DNA of 64,000 nt, taken from positions 7,923,398 through 7,987,397 of the forward strand of contig OY718808.1 in assembly GCA_963070105.1 (NCBI GenBank). The letters run 5' to 3'. The notes beneath the pieces are model-generated. The model saw only the letters and a list, made by a program, of their open reading frames with translations. It searched no databases and was not told where the DNA came from. The translations under genes and the position numbers were made by a program. This document shows, one piece after another, positions 38,628-52,300 of this stretch; position 1 is the first letter of the stretch; each line of letters begins with the position of its first letter. This stretch comes from Litomosoides sigmodontis. Lineage: Eukaryota; Nematoda; Chromadorea; Rhabditida; Onchocercidae.

Positions 38628-41600
38628 TTACGGAAGAACTAACATATTATTAAAGTGTACATAAAATTGATTTAGGACAGTGCTACTTGCAGCATCGTCC
38701 GTATTAAGATGAAATTCTCTACTGTTGTAGCTCGAACAATCCGAAGTAAATAAGTCGATTGGCTGCAACATTTAAATATCAATGTTTGTTTCAGAATTAA
38801 ATGGTCGATATGCACTATCCTTGGTGTACTTATTTACAAAAGATATCTAATTATTAATTAATTTAGCATAACCTAAGCATTGCATACCTCCAGTGGTTGT
38901 TCTTGCTTTTCCTTACAGTTATAATCGGTACTTGTTAGAGAGGCGGAAAATCCGCCATGTTCGTCAAATGATGAATGATTTGCAAGAGCAATTGGTGAAT
39001 TGGCATATTCTGTGCTGGAAAAAAGAAAAGAAGAAACGATCAAACAAATTTTACGCAATCAAATTAATTTACATAAAGTGGTTTTTTTAAAAATTAAAGA
39101 AAAAAACAAGCCTTTTATTAGTTCGTCTTAGGATGAGATGTTTGGAAGAAGGATGCTGTGAGGTCGTAGATGACAAGCTGTTTTCATTAGTTTTTTTCGA
39201 ATCTCTTTTAATCTTTAACTGAAAATACAATAGTTGAAATTTTAAAAAATCTAATTATTCAAGAGATCACTGATCAACTGTGAATTCTAATTAATCATTT
39301 TCATAAATTTAATGTTTGAAGTATGAAGGAATCATTTATCACATTTTCATCTGCCACCCTCGATATTTCACTCACACGTTGATGTATGTACTGACATCGA
39401 GCACCGTACGGACAGTAATTCCACACTGAGAATTTATTGCATAATTGAGTTTTGTACTTTGGATGTGCCTTAAAAAATAAAATAAAGTGACACTTGCAGA
39501 AATTGAAAGTTAGAAATTTGAAAGGAGCGAGAGAGAGATTTAAGTAATTTTACCACGTACTTTCCTCTGCTATTACTGTTGATCAGGTATGATTTGATCA
39601 GGTTGATGAAAATAAAAATGGCATAATTACCTGAGGCGGAAGACGAAGCTCTTTCTCTCCGTGAGCAAAAACGCATTCCTTACCATATGGACACGTACTA
39701 CTTTCTCGAAATGATCTGCACAGTGATGTTTTGTATGCATTCCTCTTACGACGCTCTGAAAAAACTTTTAAAATTTGAACAAATTTTGGATGTAACACCT
39801 TTTTTTCATCTAATTCATACTGATTGACGAGTCTTTGTTTCGGACAGTAACTATTGGCTCCACTTCAAATTGATAGATTCTGATTGCGGGTAATTAGCAA
39901 CTGTTGACCGATTAGAATATGTGAGATGGACTGAACAAATATCTCTTTTCAATCTACTGATTTATGAAATCAATATTTCCACTAAATTCATCGTGTAATA
40001 TTCGCTAGTAGAGCAAATGAAATTAGGTAAACCTCTCTGTAATACTTCACGTTCAGAATCAGTTAACGTTTGCCACGCAGAAACGTTTGAACACTTCGTT
40101 AGATTGGTCGATAATGCAGTGTCATTTTTACTACGCTTCTAAAAAGGCAAAAATTTCCAATAAATTTAACATCTTAAAGTTTCGGCTAAAAAAGTATGCT
40201 TCCTAACTAATGTTTATCACTTATTTTCTAATTTAACATCTCATCAGAATCCGTTTTGTAAACCGAAATTGTACGAGAAATGAGTGATAAACATCGATGA
40301 AAATTTGACGTCTGAGAAAAAAAAGAAGTTAGAAGCAATTATTTGGAATTTTCAGAAGTAACAATTCATACTTTCAAATAAAATTCAACAATAGCTAATT
40401 TCACTTTACCCCAGCAAGATTTGATAAAACTCGTTGAATCACTTTATTCAGTTCATTTTCCAAATCATTCCGAACAATTGGATCATCCCGAGCTAATTCA
40501 CAAGCTCTCAGAGCTAAATTCTAGAATGAAAAAAGAAAAAGTGACGCTCTTTGAGTTCTGCTCAAACTCTTCAAACTTATCTAATTTATCTGAAATAAGT
40601 TATTTTATTAATATTCATTTGCCACATTGATTTTCAACATTGCGAGGAACCTGCCTTAAAAAATCAAGCACTGTGCACGATTATGAAAATTTCTAACAGT
40701 TCAAATATCAGACAATAACCTGAATGCCATTTCCTACACTGTCTTCCAGTTCTACAACAGGTAACGCCTCAACTGTACACTAAAACCTACGTATTGTCCA
40801 CGTCAGTGTTTCATGATTGCATCTATTAAAATGCTCTATACCTTGATGAAATGGCAAAACCGACCTGTGCAACAGCACCATTCATTGCATAAATTGTGGA
40901 CAGATCAATGAAGTGCAACTGACCATAAACATTCACGTATATCCTGAAACGTATCTAAGTGATAAATTATATAATTTTAGCACTTATTATTCGCACATTC
41001 CATGTATTTTTCTCTTTCATAGTCTTTGAAGTGTTACTTTTCAATGCAAATTAAAAAAGGCAAAGTAAATGAAGTGTGTGGTCAGTAACCTTTAAATTCA
41101 AACAGTTGAAGTTAGGCGGTAATGTTGGAAAATTTTTGGCAAAAAATTACGAATAATCTAAGTGCACGAGAACGGTGTTGCTTTACTATCAAGTGATACT
41201 CGTTTCACACTACCTGCTTGGTTCTTCACGATTGAAATATGCCATCATATGTCGCTCGATACCGTACACTTTCAATAGCTCTTGCATTTCCGATGAAACA
41301 GGCACGAGATTAAACAGAGCCATTAGATTTCGCTTTAGTATTGCCCGTTTTATGGTAATCCCTCTATTGCTATGATTAACCTCTCAACTTTATTCCCTTT
41401 TTTTTCACAGCAATATTAATCTTAACAAAAAAAAAAGAAAAAATTAGTAAAATATTTAATTAGAAAACAAAGGAAAGCAAAAAACTCTCATCCAAATGAT
41501 AGTAGTACACTCATTTTCCACTACTAATTTATCATATCAATCGCTTCCTCAATTGTCATTCCTAATCTCTCCGATAAAACGGTGCTATTTCAATGAGCTC

Positions 41601-41783
41601 AAAAAATAATGAACAATACTTTTGTGAAACTGAACATCCATAAATGGAATAACATATAAAATAGCACACACACAGTATGTTTTGCTAATCGAAGCAGAGA
41701 GATCAGTTGTAGGATTGTCATCGTCATAATCCTCTATCTATCGGATACTTCCCGCTTTCACATTTATCCAGAATTTTCTTCAT
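38628..41783 (-). CDS. tandem CCCH zinc-finger RNA-binding protein (POS-1/TTP-type), 11 exons
   Basis: Exons on the minus strand: 41783-41749 (tentative), 41363-41214, 40943-40865, 40779-40720, 40520-40410, 40138-40033, 39755-39631, 39468-39376, 39218-39112, 39014-38888, 38762-38628; 375 residues. Without the first exon the start would be ATG 41323. Residues about 181-253 hold two fingers of exact spacing C-x8-C-x5-C-x3-H, each introduced by YKT(S/Q)LC; the linker ELRLPPQAHPKYKT resembles C. elegans POS-1. Such fingers bind UA-rich 3' UTR sequences and control translation or decay of maternal and other mRNAs in the cytoplasm. Upstream is a helical region ([26 protein letters not shown]) without a known domain; downstream is a Ser/Thr-rich tail. 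The donor after exon 9 is problematic: phase needs AAAAG/GC or a weak GTCATC site 5' of it. Confidence 0.85.
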
Positions 41784-42664
41784 TTCTTCATCGTGCAAAC
41801 TTTTAATCAAAGCAGATTTGAAATTTTATGCTTCACTTATGTCTAGTTTAAAAATTAGTTAGAGCATTTGAAGAAGAATGTAAGAGCAGTGAATATGTAA
41901 GAGAGTGTAAGTAGAAAAAAAACACACGTAAGGTTATTGGATAGGTGTATTAAATATCGAACAAATTTATTAAAATAATTCGTTATGAATGCTGATATTT
42001 TCAAGAGAAAGAGGACGAATCAAATTGTTCGGATATTAATTAATAGACATGCACCCACTACACCTAAGTGATCAATAATTCTCTTGTCCTGAATAAATTG
42101 ATTTTAATTTTTTAAATTTGTTAAAATTTTAGCAGCAAAAGACTTTTTGACATGTTAAAAAAAGAATTGAAGTAAAAAAAATGAAAGAAAGTTCTTAATG
42201 AACATTATGTGAATAGCACTTTTTTTTTAAATTTCATTTCATCTCCTTAGAAGAAAGCAAGTTTTTATAAATTTCATTACATTTATTCTTTGTAGCTCAT
42301 CCGTACATAACTTTTAATTTGCTCTTTCAGAAAAAAAACTTGCTAAGCGCACTCTTCTAATATCAAAAGCTCTTAGTGATATTTTAATCTAAGCCTTAGC
42401 TTATCATTCACGTTTCTTCTGAAATTATCTGATAGGTTGCATCAGCTCAGTTATCGCAATTTGCATAATTATGAGGTAAAACAGAACTATAATTTCTCAC
42501 ATAAGTGAAATTAGACTTACATTGTTAGCGCTATTGTTGATATCAAGACGGTGTGTGAATGCAAAGTATATTACAAAAATTTTCCAGGCTTTTTTTTGGA
42601 ATTTTAAATTAACTTCAAGATTTGACTTTTGCAAAATTTACCATTCTACTCTAAGATATTAAAC
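41784..42664. other. intergenic region between divergent CCCH and SH2-B genes
   Basis: AT-rich DNA between two divergent starts, presumably both promoters. No additional exon was recognised. Confidence 0.5.
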
Positions 42665-44800
42665 ATGGCTTCAAATCAAAAATCAAAATCGAACGCAAAA
42701 TACGAACGATCAAAGTACAAATTAAGCCAACCAGTCGTAAGTGACATTCTCTCAACAAGGAAAGCACACGTGGAAATGTTAAATTTTGAAAATTTCACGA
42801 TCTTCTAGCGATGTTGTATGCATGGCCATAAATGTTCAGTTGCGCTAAATACGATGTCAACAGAAACGCTAACTCGAAGTGAGAAATCCTCGGAGGTAAA
42901 AGTTCAATTTTTTTTAAGTCACTAACATTACACTTCGTCTAACTTAGTTCATTTTCAAGGAGCAAGAAAGGAAAAAAAAACGAAGCAAGCAGATTTTTGT
43001 AGAAGAAAATTTAATGAAATTTAATAAGATTAATTGAATGTAATATATCAGAAGATCCCTGTTGTCATTGTAGAAGCATTGTAAATTCATCTCTGATTTG
43101 GTCATTCATTTAACAAACTATGAAAACGATTATAACTGCAAATTTTTGAGTGAATTAATTTTAGAGTATTTCGCTTGAAAACGAACAACAACTATTCGTA
43201 TTTCGCTTACAACGATCAGAATCGTAAATTTCACATTATTTGTTTTTTTTTTTTGATGCTAAAGGAAGAGATAAAAGAAGGATGAGAGAGGAAAAAGAGA
43301 AGAGGAAAATTACGAGGATGAAACATTACCATTCTATTTCAGATTTGCTAATTTCAAGTTCACACGATTTTTGGGTCAGGAATACATTTGTGAAAGAGAG
43401 CCTGCCAAGAGAGAGGAATTAAACAGGTGAGTCTTGTGGAGTGATGAATGAATTTCACTTCGTTCCAGTTACAGATTGTGTAGCACTAAAAGGCGCTCCA
43501 TAGGAATTCAACCTGATGTGGTATTTAACAATTTGCAACATGCACAGAATTCAACCTGTATTGTGATCTCGCTCCTGGATCACTAAGTCATCCATCCTCG
43601 TCCCTAATTGTAGGAAGTGTTTTTCGTTTTGCAGAATGAAGCAATCGGTGGTCCTGGAAAACAATTCGGCATTTCCAATGAAACGCTATTACATTGGGAT
43701 TGTTACACCACGAACCGCTGAATTATTCGTTTCGCGTAATACTGCATTTAGAGTATGTTGTTAAATGTATGCAAAGAATGTGTTGACGTGTTGACGCGTT
43801 GACGTAATTGTACTGTTTACACGCTAAACAAGCAGTGAGTTTATTTTGACGAAATTCGAGAAGGCGTAAAACACACATTTTATGTAACATTTCATCACGT
43901 CGGTGCTACTCCCAACAAATGTAAATTAAAATAATTCGCTAGGTATACCACACACTGAAAGAGCCAAACGACACAACAATTCCATTATGCATCGTTTACA
44001 AAAACAGTTGTGGTAACTTCTAGTAAGTTTTTCATTTCCTATCATTAAGTTCAATGGATAAGTGAGAATGGAAAGTACTGAAGGGTGTGGAAGGTTCGGG
44101 AACAGCGGAGACCCGCTGACCAAATGACCCGATACTGAAGTCTTTAGGATTGTTTAATTTTAATGTGAAATAAATGTTTGAAAAATTTGATGTAATTTTC
44201 CAACTAACGCTGTTAGATAATCCAAAGTTCACATCTTGAACATAATCAATCATTTAGATTAAGGTTAGATTAACTCGAGTACCAAGTGTTAAATTGATAA
44301 ATGAAAAAATGTAAGAGTAAAAGCGCTGAAAATATCAGTTGTAAGTTTGTGATCAATTTCAGTCATTATTTAATCAAAGAAAGGTTTGATAGAAATCTTC
44401 ACGTAAGTCTACTTCACGTAGATTACGGTGATGAAACACCACCAGAATTTATTGGTATTGAAGCACTTGTCAAATATTACACGTACGTTTTTACTACAAT
44501 GATTTTCCCACGCTTTCCTAACTTTTATTTTCTCTCAATTGAAAAAATTTAACTCAATCTTTAGATAATTTTGAAATTTATATTGGAGAAGTTGACGTGA
44601 CGGATGTTTGTTTGATGAACTATTATGGGCTAGCTATCATCATAAGGTCATACAGCGTTACATCCAGGCGTCCTGACGTTCGACGAGAAAGAATGTTTCA
44701 TTGTTTTCCCTCAGAGCGTTATTTTCAGCATCTATGCATCGTTGCATTCATTTTCATTAGCAAGTGGTCTTTGTGTGGACGTTTTTCCATGGTGGAATGA
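42665..44800 (+). CDS. SH2-domain protein B, 7 exons
   Basis: Exons 42665-42736, 42809-42895, 43281-43426, 43635-43752, 43943-44022, 44363-44482 and 44656-44800 join in phase to 255 residues. The start of exon 3 could be 43278 instead. An acidic/basic N-terminal half (EEENYEDETLPFYF) precedes an SH2-like domain: RYYIGIVTPRTAELFVS is the first strand and helix (compare WYHGxIxRxxAExLL), PLCIVYKNSCGNFYHYLI the central strands, and FIGIEALVKYYT the second helix. At the FLVR position the sequence reads FRVYHTLK, so the phosphotyrosine-gripping arginine seems absent or moved. No catalytic domain follows. It aligns best with SH2 protein A of this window (YIGV/YIGI, FRIFYMR/FRVYHTL), suggesting paralogy. 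If the arginine is truly missing, the domain may bind ligands independently of phosphotyrosine. Each exon is short, so no long open frame marks this gene. Confidence 0.7.
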
Positions 44801-46325
44801 AGTCAACAAAGTTTGAATTCTTCTAGTTTCACTCCTCTCAAAATCTATTTCAACTGTCAACGCACACATACGTTCATTTGTTCACAAATAATAGTTGATA
44901 GGGATGAGTCAGTGATGCCTTAATGAAATATTAAATGTGTCTGTCCGTGAAACAGCTACTGTTGTTAATAATAAAATTGTGAAAATTTAACAAGGATATT
45001 GCAAGACAGGGAGCATTTCGTCTCATACTACACCCATATTCCTTAAGACTCATTCGTTATGCATAACACTGTTAGCACTACTAAAATTATGCCCTTCTCG
45101 GGATATATGAAGAAGCATTTTTGCAGATAATAGTTTTGGAATTTCAGAAGTAATCGAGCGAGTTGTTTGGCTTATTTACTTACCCTCATTTTCCAGTGTG
45201 TGAAGAAAAAAGACAGTAACCGTTTTGTGATGTGACTTCTCTGTACTCCCCGTTGTAACACTAATAGAATGATAAACCGATAAACTTCTTGAGATAGTGA
45301 GGGATTATGCGGTATTTGCAGTGTTGTAGAAGTAATGCTTTGGTACAGCTATAAGTGATTACCCTATCCCCCAGGCTCCTAGAAGTGTATTATAACAGTT
45401 GGCCTAGGATTTCTTGATGATCAGGCGTACTGTATCTCTCTCTGTATACATTTGTATTATGCATACATAAGTGAGCAACAAGATTACAGCAGTAATATTT
45501 GTGGCTGACGATTAGAGTAGAATTGCATGAAATCAAGTACCTTTTGTGGTCCTCAGCTCTAATTCTGATACTCGGAAGCTTTGCGTCTCATTCGCTACTA
45601 GGTGGTAGAAGGTACAGTTACTGCTTTGATTTCAAATATGAGTGGAATAGTATTTGCAGGTAATTTATGTCCCACTGGGAGTGGTTAGTCTTGGCAGAAC
45701 TGCTCTACGAATTTGGGAAATGAGAAGTTGGGTTTTGAAACAGGAGAGTGAGGAAAAACTCAGTTCTGAGATTAGGGAATGAGGACAAAGTCAAGAGTTG
45801 AAGTTGAGAAGTGAGGATGAGAAGTTGGTTATGACTCTGCTGACCCCAACACAGTTGTCTCCCTGTTTCGTCTAATCTCGATAACGAAGCATATAAATTA
45901 TTAAGTCATTTCACTTTCTCGTTCGGGTATGCTTTGGGTGGCATTCTTGATTTAGTTGTTACTTGACGTTGGGTGCTTCGATATATTTGATTTCATAGCC
46001 TGGGACTTTTTCGAGTTATTCATTCACTTATACAACTATGCATTTTATCACCATGATAGTGAATCTTACTTTCTTTTTGTTGTAACTCTTTTAAAAGTAT
46101 AGCGGTAAGCAGTTTGTCAAGAAAAAGTGGGAGAGTTTGATAAGTGAAAGATTATACTGTGAAAAATCCTGGGAACTTTTATTTTCTGCAGAATCAAAAA
46201 ATTTAATGAGGTCGAAATTTCCTTTGCAGTTAATATTGAGATTCGTGAAGTTAAAAATATCTATAAGAAATACGAGACAATAGTGGTTGTTTTGCCTTGA
46301 AGCTTCTTCAAAAGTTTGATGATTA
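44801..46325. other. intergenic region upstream of the EDRF1 gene
   Basis: No exon was recognised on either strand. GA-rich, slightly repetitive sequence at about 45720-45835 (variants of GAGAAGTGAGGA). Presumed 3' region of SH2 protein B and promoter of the EDRF1 gene. Confidence 0.45.
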
Positions 46326-49300
46326 ATGGAAGAGACACCGCCACTATCAACGCCGGTGTCCAGTCCGGCAATTAATTGTGGGTCGATGATTGCTTATGAC
46401 GCGAAACCCATGCTGTTAGTTAGTTTGATTCATTTTCATGCAATATACTGTTTTTATAACTGCTGTAATAAGCGCTCGCCCAGGCATAGTTTCTGAACTG
46501 TTATAAAGTTCAATACGGGGTTTTTTTTTGAAAAGTCACAGATATTTTTAACATTCTCAGTGGCAGTTCTATCTTGCGTAAAAAAATATCTTATTGCTTA
46601 TAAAAAAAACAATGAAGATGTTGCAAAAGTATCCATTGTCCTTTCGTCTCTTAAAAGACAAAAATTTTTTCCTTTACTTGATCTGCAGCTGTTTGCCTAA
46701 TACAATACCACCAACACCGTTACCAGTTGTGAAGCTGGAACTCAATACTAATTTGAATGTGCCACCACTGAATGCATGGTCTGGTGATGCGTACGATGAT
46801 TTCTGGGCAGAAGGGACAAACAGTTCGAGAACGAGTCATGGAAGAACGGCTAACACTGCGGAATCAGAATTTTCGAGGAGCGGAAATAGAAGTGGTACTG
46901 GACAATGGAATTTTAATAGTCGATTTAGGGATTGTTTTGAAAGGTAACTAACTAGTAGATAATTTGATATTTATGAATTCGGAATTAAGAAAACATTTGT
47001 CAGGATGTTTTCTGCTTGATATGACTGGACTTGAAGTGGAATAGTCTCCATGACTTTTCGGAAAGAATTTTTGTAATCAAAACTGCAGCCCATGAGACTA
47101 TTGTTCATTAATTGCGGATATTTTTTGCAGTCTTCGCCTTGCTGATTGCTATATTGATGCTATAGTTGGTGGCATTGATGTCGTTGCCGAAGCTGAAACG
47201 TTGAAAAAACTTATCGCTGCACCCTTCTCGAAGCAACCGCTAAATTTAATAGTCCATAAAATTGGAAAAACTCTTCTTCTAGATAATTGCGCCTATCTGA
47301 AGAATGTAAGTTTTTCATGCTTGAAAAAGAACTTGTAAACTTTTTAGAACTAATTTCATTATTTTCAGTATGCCTACATGAATTCAACTGTTGGTGTTTC
47401 TGTTGTGGCAGAATTCCTCAACTCTAAATCTCAGTGTCTTGTTGGTATTGCTGGTGCCAAAACAGGAACAGGAACTACAACTGGTGATATCATTGCTGAT
47501 ATGCATCGCAAAATGATTGCTGAGAGTTTGTACACTAGAAGGTAGGTGAGCGGTGTTGTGATTTTCGGTGTTAAATCTTTTTGAAGTAATAAAGATTTTC
47601 TTAGTAATTTGGCTATTTCAAGTAATCACTATTTGGACTGCTTGCTACCGATGCATTGTATTTAATTTTGCTTCTTTATTCTTGCAGTTTGGCACTAGCT
47701 TATGTGGCAGATGCTGTCGAACGGGATGTTCCAACACAAACCAATAAAAGTATATTTTTCACACATATTTATAGTCGTTCCACCCAACTGTTTTATTTTC
47801 TGTGTGTCTTTTTATATCTTTCCATATTTTTTAAATTTCTTTTCTTTTTTCAGATCGTGAAAATGATTCACCAGCAATAGTCAGAGAAAGTGGTGGTTTA
47901 GTCGATCCATTAGAAAATTATTTGTACGCAAAAATAAGAATGGATGATAGAAAAGTGAGCATTCTTCATTCATCTTACTCTTTTATTATTGTATTTACTT
48001 GTTTAAAAATTTAATGTGTCTGGGTAATGTTAGTGTCAGGTTTTGAAATCGTTAAACGAGACCTTAACCTGCATTATCAGCATTTTAATTGAATTTGTTA
48101 GTTCTTTTGTAGGTCGAACTGGATGCTTACGGTCGATTGTGGAATTTTTATGACCTCAACATGCTCGTTGATGTTAATTTACCGATATTTGGTTGCAAAT
48201 CCAACCCATGCGTTACTCTACACCCAAAGTTAGTTTATATTACCCGTCGCTATCTAATGAGTATTTCATTAAAGCAAGTGGATGAGTAGGATTGTTTTAT
48301 TTGTAGGGATCTCAAACAACGTCCTATCAACTTCTTAACTGGCGTAGACTTATACCTGGATCAGTCAATGTGTAATGCACCTGAAGCACTGCTTTGTTGG
48401 CATTTAGGTGGCTACGTAAAAGTAAGTTTTTATTTAAATATACTTATGTTAGACTTGATTATCATTGTCTTTGCATTAAAAATTTTCGTCCCCAAACGGA
48501 AGAGATTTTAGTACATTTAGTTAGATTTTCTAATTTCCACATTTACGCGACCATTTTACTCTTTTTCAGGAGTATGAGTTGATTCGTACAGAAGATATAC
48601 CTTATTTGGAAAATTCAAAATTCGACCCGCTTGTTTTAAGGAATGTTGCACAAAACATCATTTCATTCCTGCAGGACAAAGTTACACAAGAGGGGCACAC
48701 ATATTGGTTATGTCACGGTAAGATGCCTTTTTTAGAAGCGTTGACCAATTGTTTATCAATGTAAGAGTATGAATGTATGAAGACAAAGAAAATAGTTTGA
48801 AAATGAACCTGGAACTTCTAAAAAATTTAACACAGACAAAGGAGATAATGATCGTGAACCAATGTTGCGATTGTGGGATCTAACGCCACTGTGTGGTGAT
48901 CTGTTGGAAGATGCTACGGCTAATCCATTTACACTGAGTGTTGGAATACTTATCTATAAAGTAAGAAATCAACTCCGAAGAAATTTTTTCACATCTTTGA
49001 TTTTGTCTTTTTAAATTTAGCTCCTTTTATGATTTCTCCCCAGGAAATTTAGAACAACAAATGAGAATATTTTGTTTCTGTTTTTACAAAAAAAAATTAT
49101 AGCCCCTGTGTTGTTTATGTGCACAGATAAGCGAGAATAGAATAGTTTTGTTAATTCCTTGGTTTCTAATTACATCAACTAAATAATTTTTTATTGTTGT
49201 GGTACATTTTTTCTGCACTCTGTTTCTGTTTCCAGGTAGCTCGTAACCTTATGCGTCGTTCAGCACATAAGCGCCCAAAACGTATTGCCAATGCTGCATT

Positions 49301-52300
49301 TCGTCTGCTGAATGTGTGCTTGGGTATTATTGATCGAAGGAAGCATCCACAGGTTTGTTTGTTGTTATCGTTTCTCATGTTCCAGCAGTTTTGTTAATTC
49401 CTTGGTTTTACATTAGGTTTGTTTCACTTTTCCTTGAAGAATGCGACCATTATGTTTTTCGCCAATATACTGGAAAAAAATTCCGCTGTTTAAATGATAG
49501 CTATTTTTGCTTTTTCTCTAAATTGAATAAGCTTAAATTTAATTGTGATACCGGATTTACTTGAATATAAAAATGATTCTTGAGTCGATTTTGTTGGAGT
49601 AATTTTAATTTACAGCGTATATATTTAGATAGTGGCATGTGTGTACTATTTACTGGCGAACTTATATCTTTCATATGGTTGCGACGCAGTGAAGCGTAGT
49701 GCAGGTCAAGAAGAGGAGATGGAACGTGCCGAACCTCAGTGGACATATGATGATAGATGGCAACGAGAATATGGTGAAGAATATGCGAATTATGCTGCTA
49801 TTTCGGTAGAGTTGATGTTTTGTCTGAAATGGGTGTGTAAAAGGACAAGGAAAGATAAAATTATTGAGAAATGCGCTTCCACAAATTAAATGCAGTTTTT
49901 CGAGATAAAGTTGCTGCACAAAGTCTTATAATTAGTAGATTTTAATGCGTTTAATCTCAATTCGAAATTTTGATTTAAATTAAGGGTTTGTATTTGATCT
50001 TTAATAGAGTATCTGATACAAGTGAGAGTAGGAGATTTTTTTTTTTATTATAATTTGCAGATAGAGACATTAAAGAAGACACGTTACACAATTAATAAAC
50101 GAGAGAAGCCACCAAAGTTACGTACCTTACCAAACTGCTCAACAAAGGAAGACTGCTGTAAGGAAGCACTGGAGCACTGCTTGGAGGTTAGTCATTTTTT
50201 ACGGAAAAAACTCAAGCGTGATGTGGTGAGAAAATCTGTGGAATAATTTCTTTCGCTTCAACGCTATTCTGGTAGGGAAATTACTAATAGCTTGTTGGAA
50301 GAGGGAAAATCAATTATGTTTTCTCTATCTGTTCCTTATGCTGCAAAATTTTTGTTGATTTTATGCTACAGAATTAGTGAATTATACGAGGTATATAATG
50401 AAGGAGTACAAATGTTTTTATGGATCAAATAATTATTCTTGTTCTTTTACTGCGCATGTTGTTATTCATAAGCAGGGTTTACGCCATATGGATTTGTTTG
50501 ATCAAATAGAGCAAGAAGCTCAGCGGCTGGGAAAACCTTTGCCTGATCCGATGTCTTTTATTCGAGATATAGGTGCAAATATTGATCATGGTAGAGGTTG
50601 GTCAGCGTTGTTATTTGTTTATTCTATGGTTTACTTTTTTCTTATAAGGTCTTGCTTGCTTCTGGCGAAAAGTGTGTATATTCGTTTAAGGTCTCAACGA
50701 AGTAATGAATCTTTTATTCACAATTTTTCACAAGTTACTTATTTATAGAAGAGGCAGATGCAATGCTTAAAGTCGATGTTCGCTCCATTTTGTTCATTCG
50801 TGCTGGAAGTGCTTACCGAATGTTGGCTGATAGTTCATTCATTTTGTCAAGATATGGTAGAACATTGAGATTTGCACGAGTTGGACTCTATTGCTGCCGT
50901 TAGTATTTAATTTAGGAAAATTATGGCCTATAAATAATAGCAAAATTGTTTTGTAATTCTTCTGTAAATCTTATGCTGCTGGTATCAGCTTCATGCAAAT
51001 CATTGTTTTGTAATAATTTATAGACACTGTTCCATTCAGTAATGTCTACAAATTGTATACCTTTTTCCCACTGAGTGTTGTATTAATATAAGTGCAAAAA
51101 CACAATAAAATAGACGGAGTAAGAGAATATAGTTTAAACTCAAAATTATTTGCTAGCATTATCTTCGACGTATTGTTGAGAACTAAGAGGTAGTAAATTT
51201 ACTTGTTTGTTAACCTACATTCCTTATGTGTTAGTTTTTTTATCAAGAAACTTTATTCATTTATTAATAATGAAATGGTTAAGTGAGATCACCTTTTATT
51301 TCAGTTGCTGTGTTAGCATTGAACGCGGGTCTAGTCACAGAGCACGCTCAACGAAATCTAGCCACAGCGCGAGCCTTACTTCCTGCAATGATGTGTCATA
51401 TTGCGGAGGCTCTCGGGAGTATCGCATGTAGTTCACTTCCGGTTAAAGATCAGGCTAAGGTAGAATTAATTCCTATTGTGAGAACAGTAACTTGTTCTTT
51501 TCAGAATTTAGTTTTTTGGAGGGGTTAGGGTATGCCGTTGGGTCTTTGCTTTGCTGCCTAGCCGATTTTTTTTCAGGCCGATCTGAAACGTTGCTATCGG
51601 GATAAACAAATCAAAGCACAGGCATTGGATTGCCTAAGAAATAATCACGGTAAACAGTTTTTAATTTAATTTATGATTAACAGCATTAATTCAGTAATGC
51701 TTACATGACGATGACTCCATTAAGATTCATGCTCGACATTTTCCGCTGGTGCTACTGCTGCAACAACTTCACTGTCTTCATCACTCGATGACTTTGCGGA
51801 CAATGGTTCCGCAGTTCATGGAAAGGAAGATGTAATTCAAACGAAAGAAATTTGGTACCAGAGCCCTGAAAATGACATTCAGACTCAAACCAATTCTTTT
51901 ACCTCTTCCATAGCAGCTGCTAGTTTGAATCCTGCTACTTGTGCTGGGATTTGTGAAGATTCTCTTGCGAAAGTCTCCAAAAGCAATAAAGGTAGTGTTT
52001 TTTTGCTTTTATTTTATAGATGAAGTTTCACTTGCCCCAGCCAGTAAAATCTGATGTTGCTTGAGTTTTTGGAGAGGATTTGCACGAATTCGGATTGCAT
52101 TTTGCAAGAAGGACAGATAAAGTTATCATAAAGTTAAATCGAAATTGCTAGTAATGAGTAAGAAAGATCAAGAAGAGTATTTCAACTTTCTAGGGAGGAT
52201 ATTGGGAACTCAATGTCACGGGAAGGTGTGAAGTACTGAATACCCTGTATACCCAATAATAGTTGGGGAATCAAGTTCATTAAAAGATAACACTCAGAAG

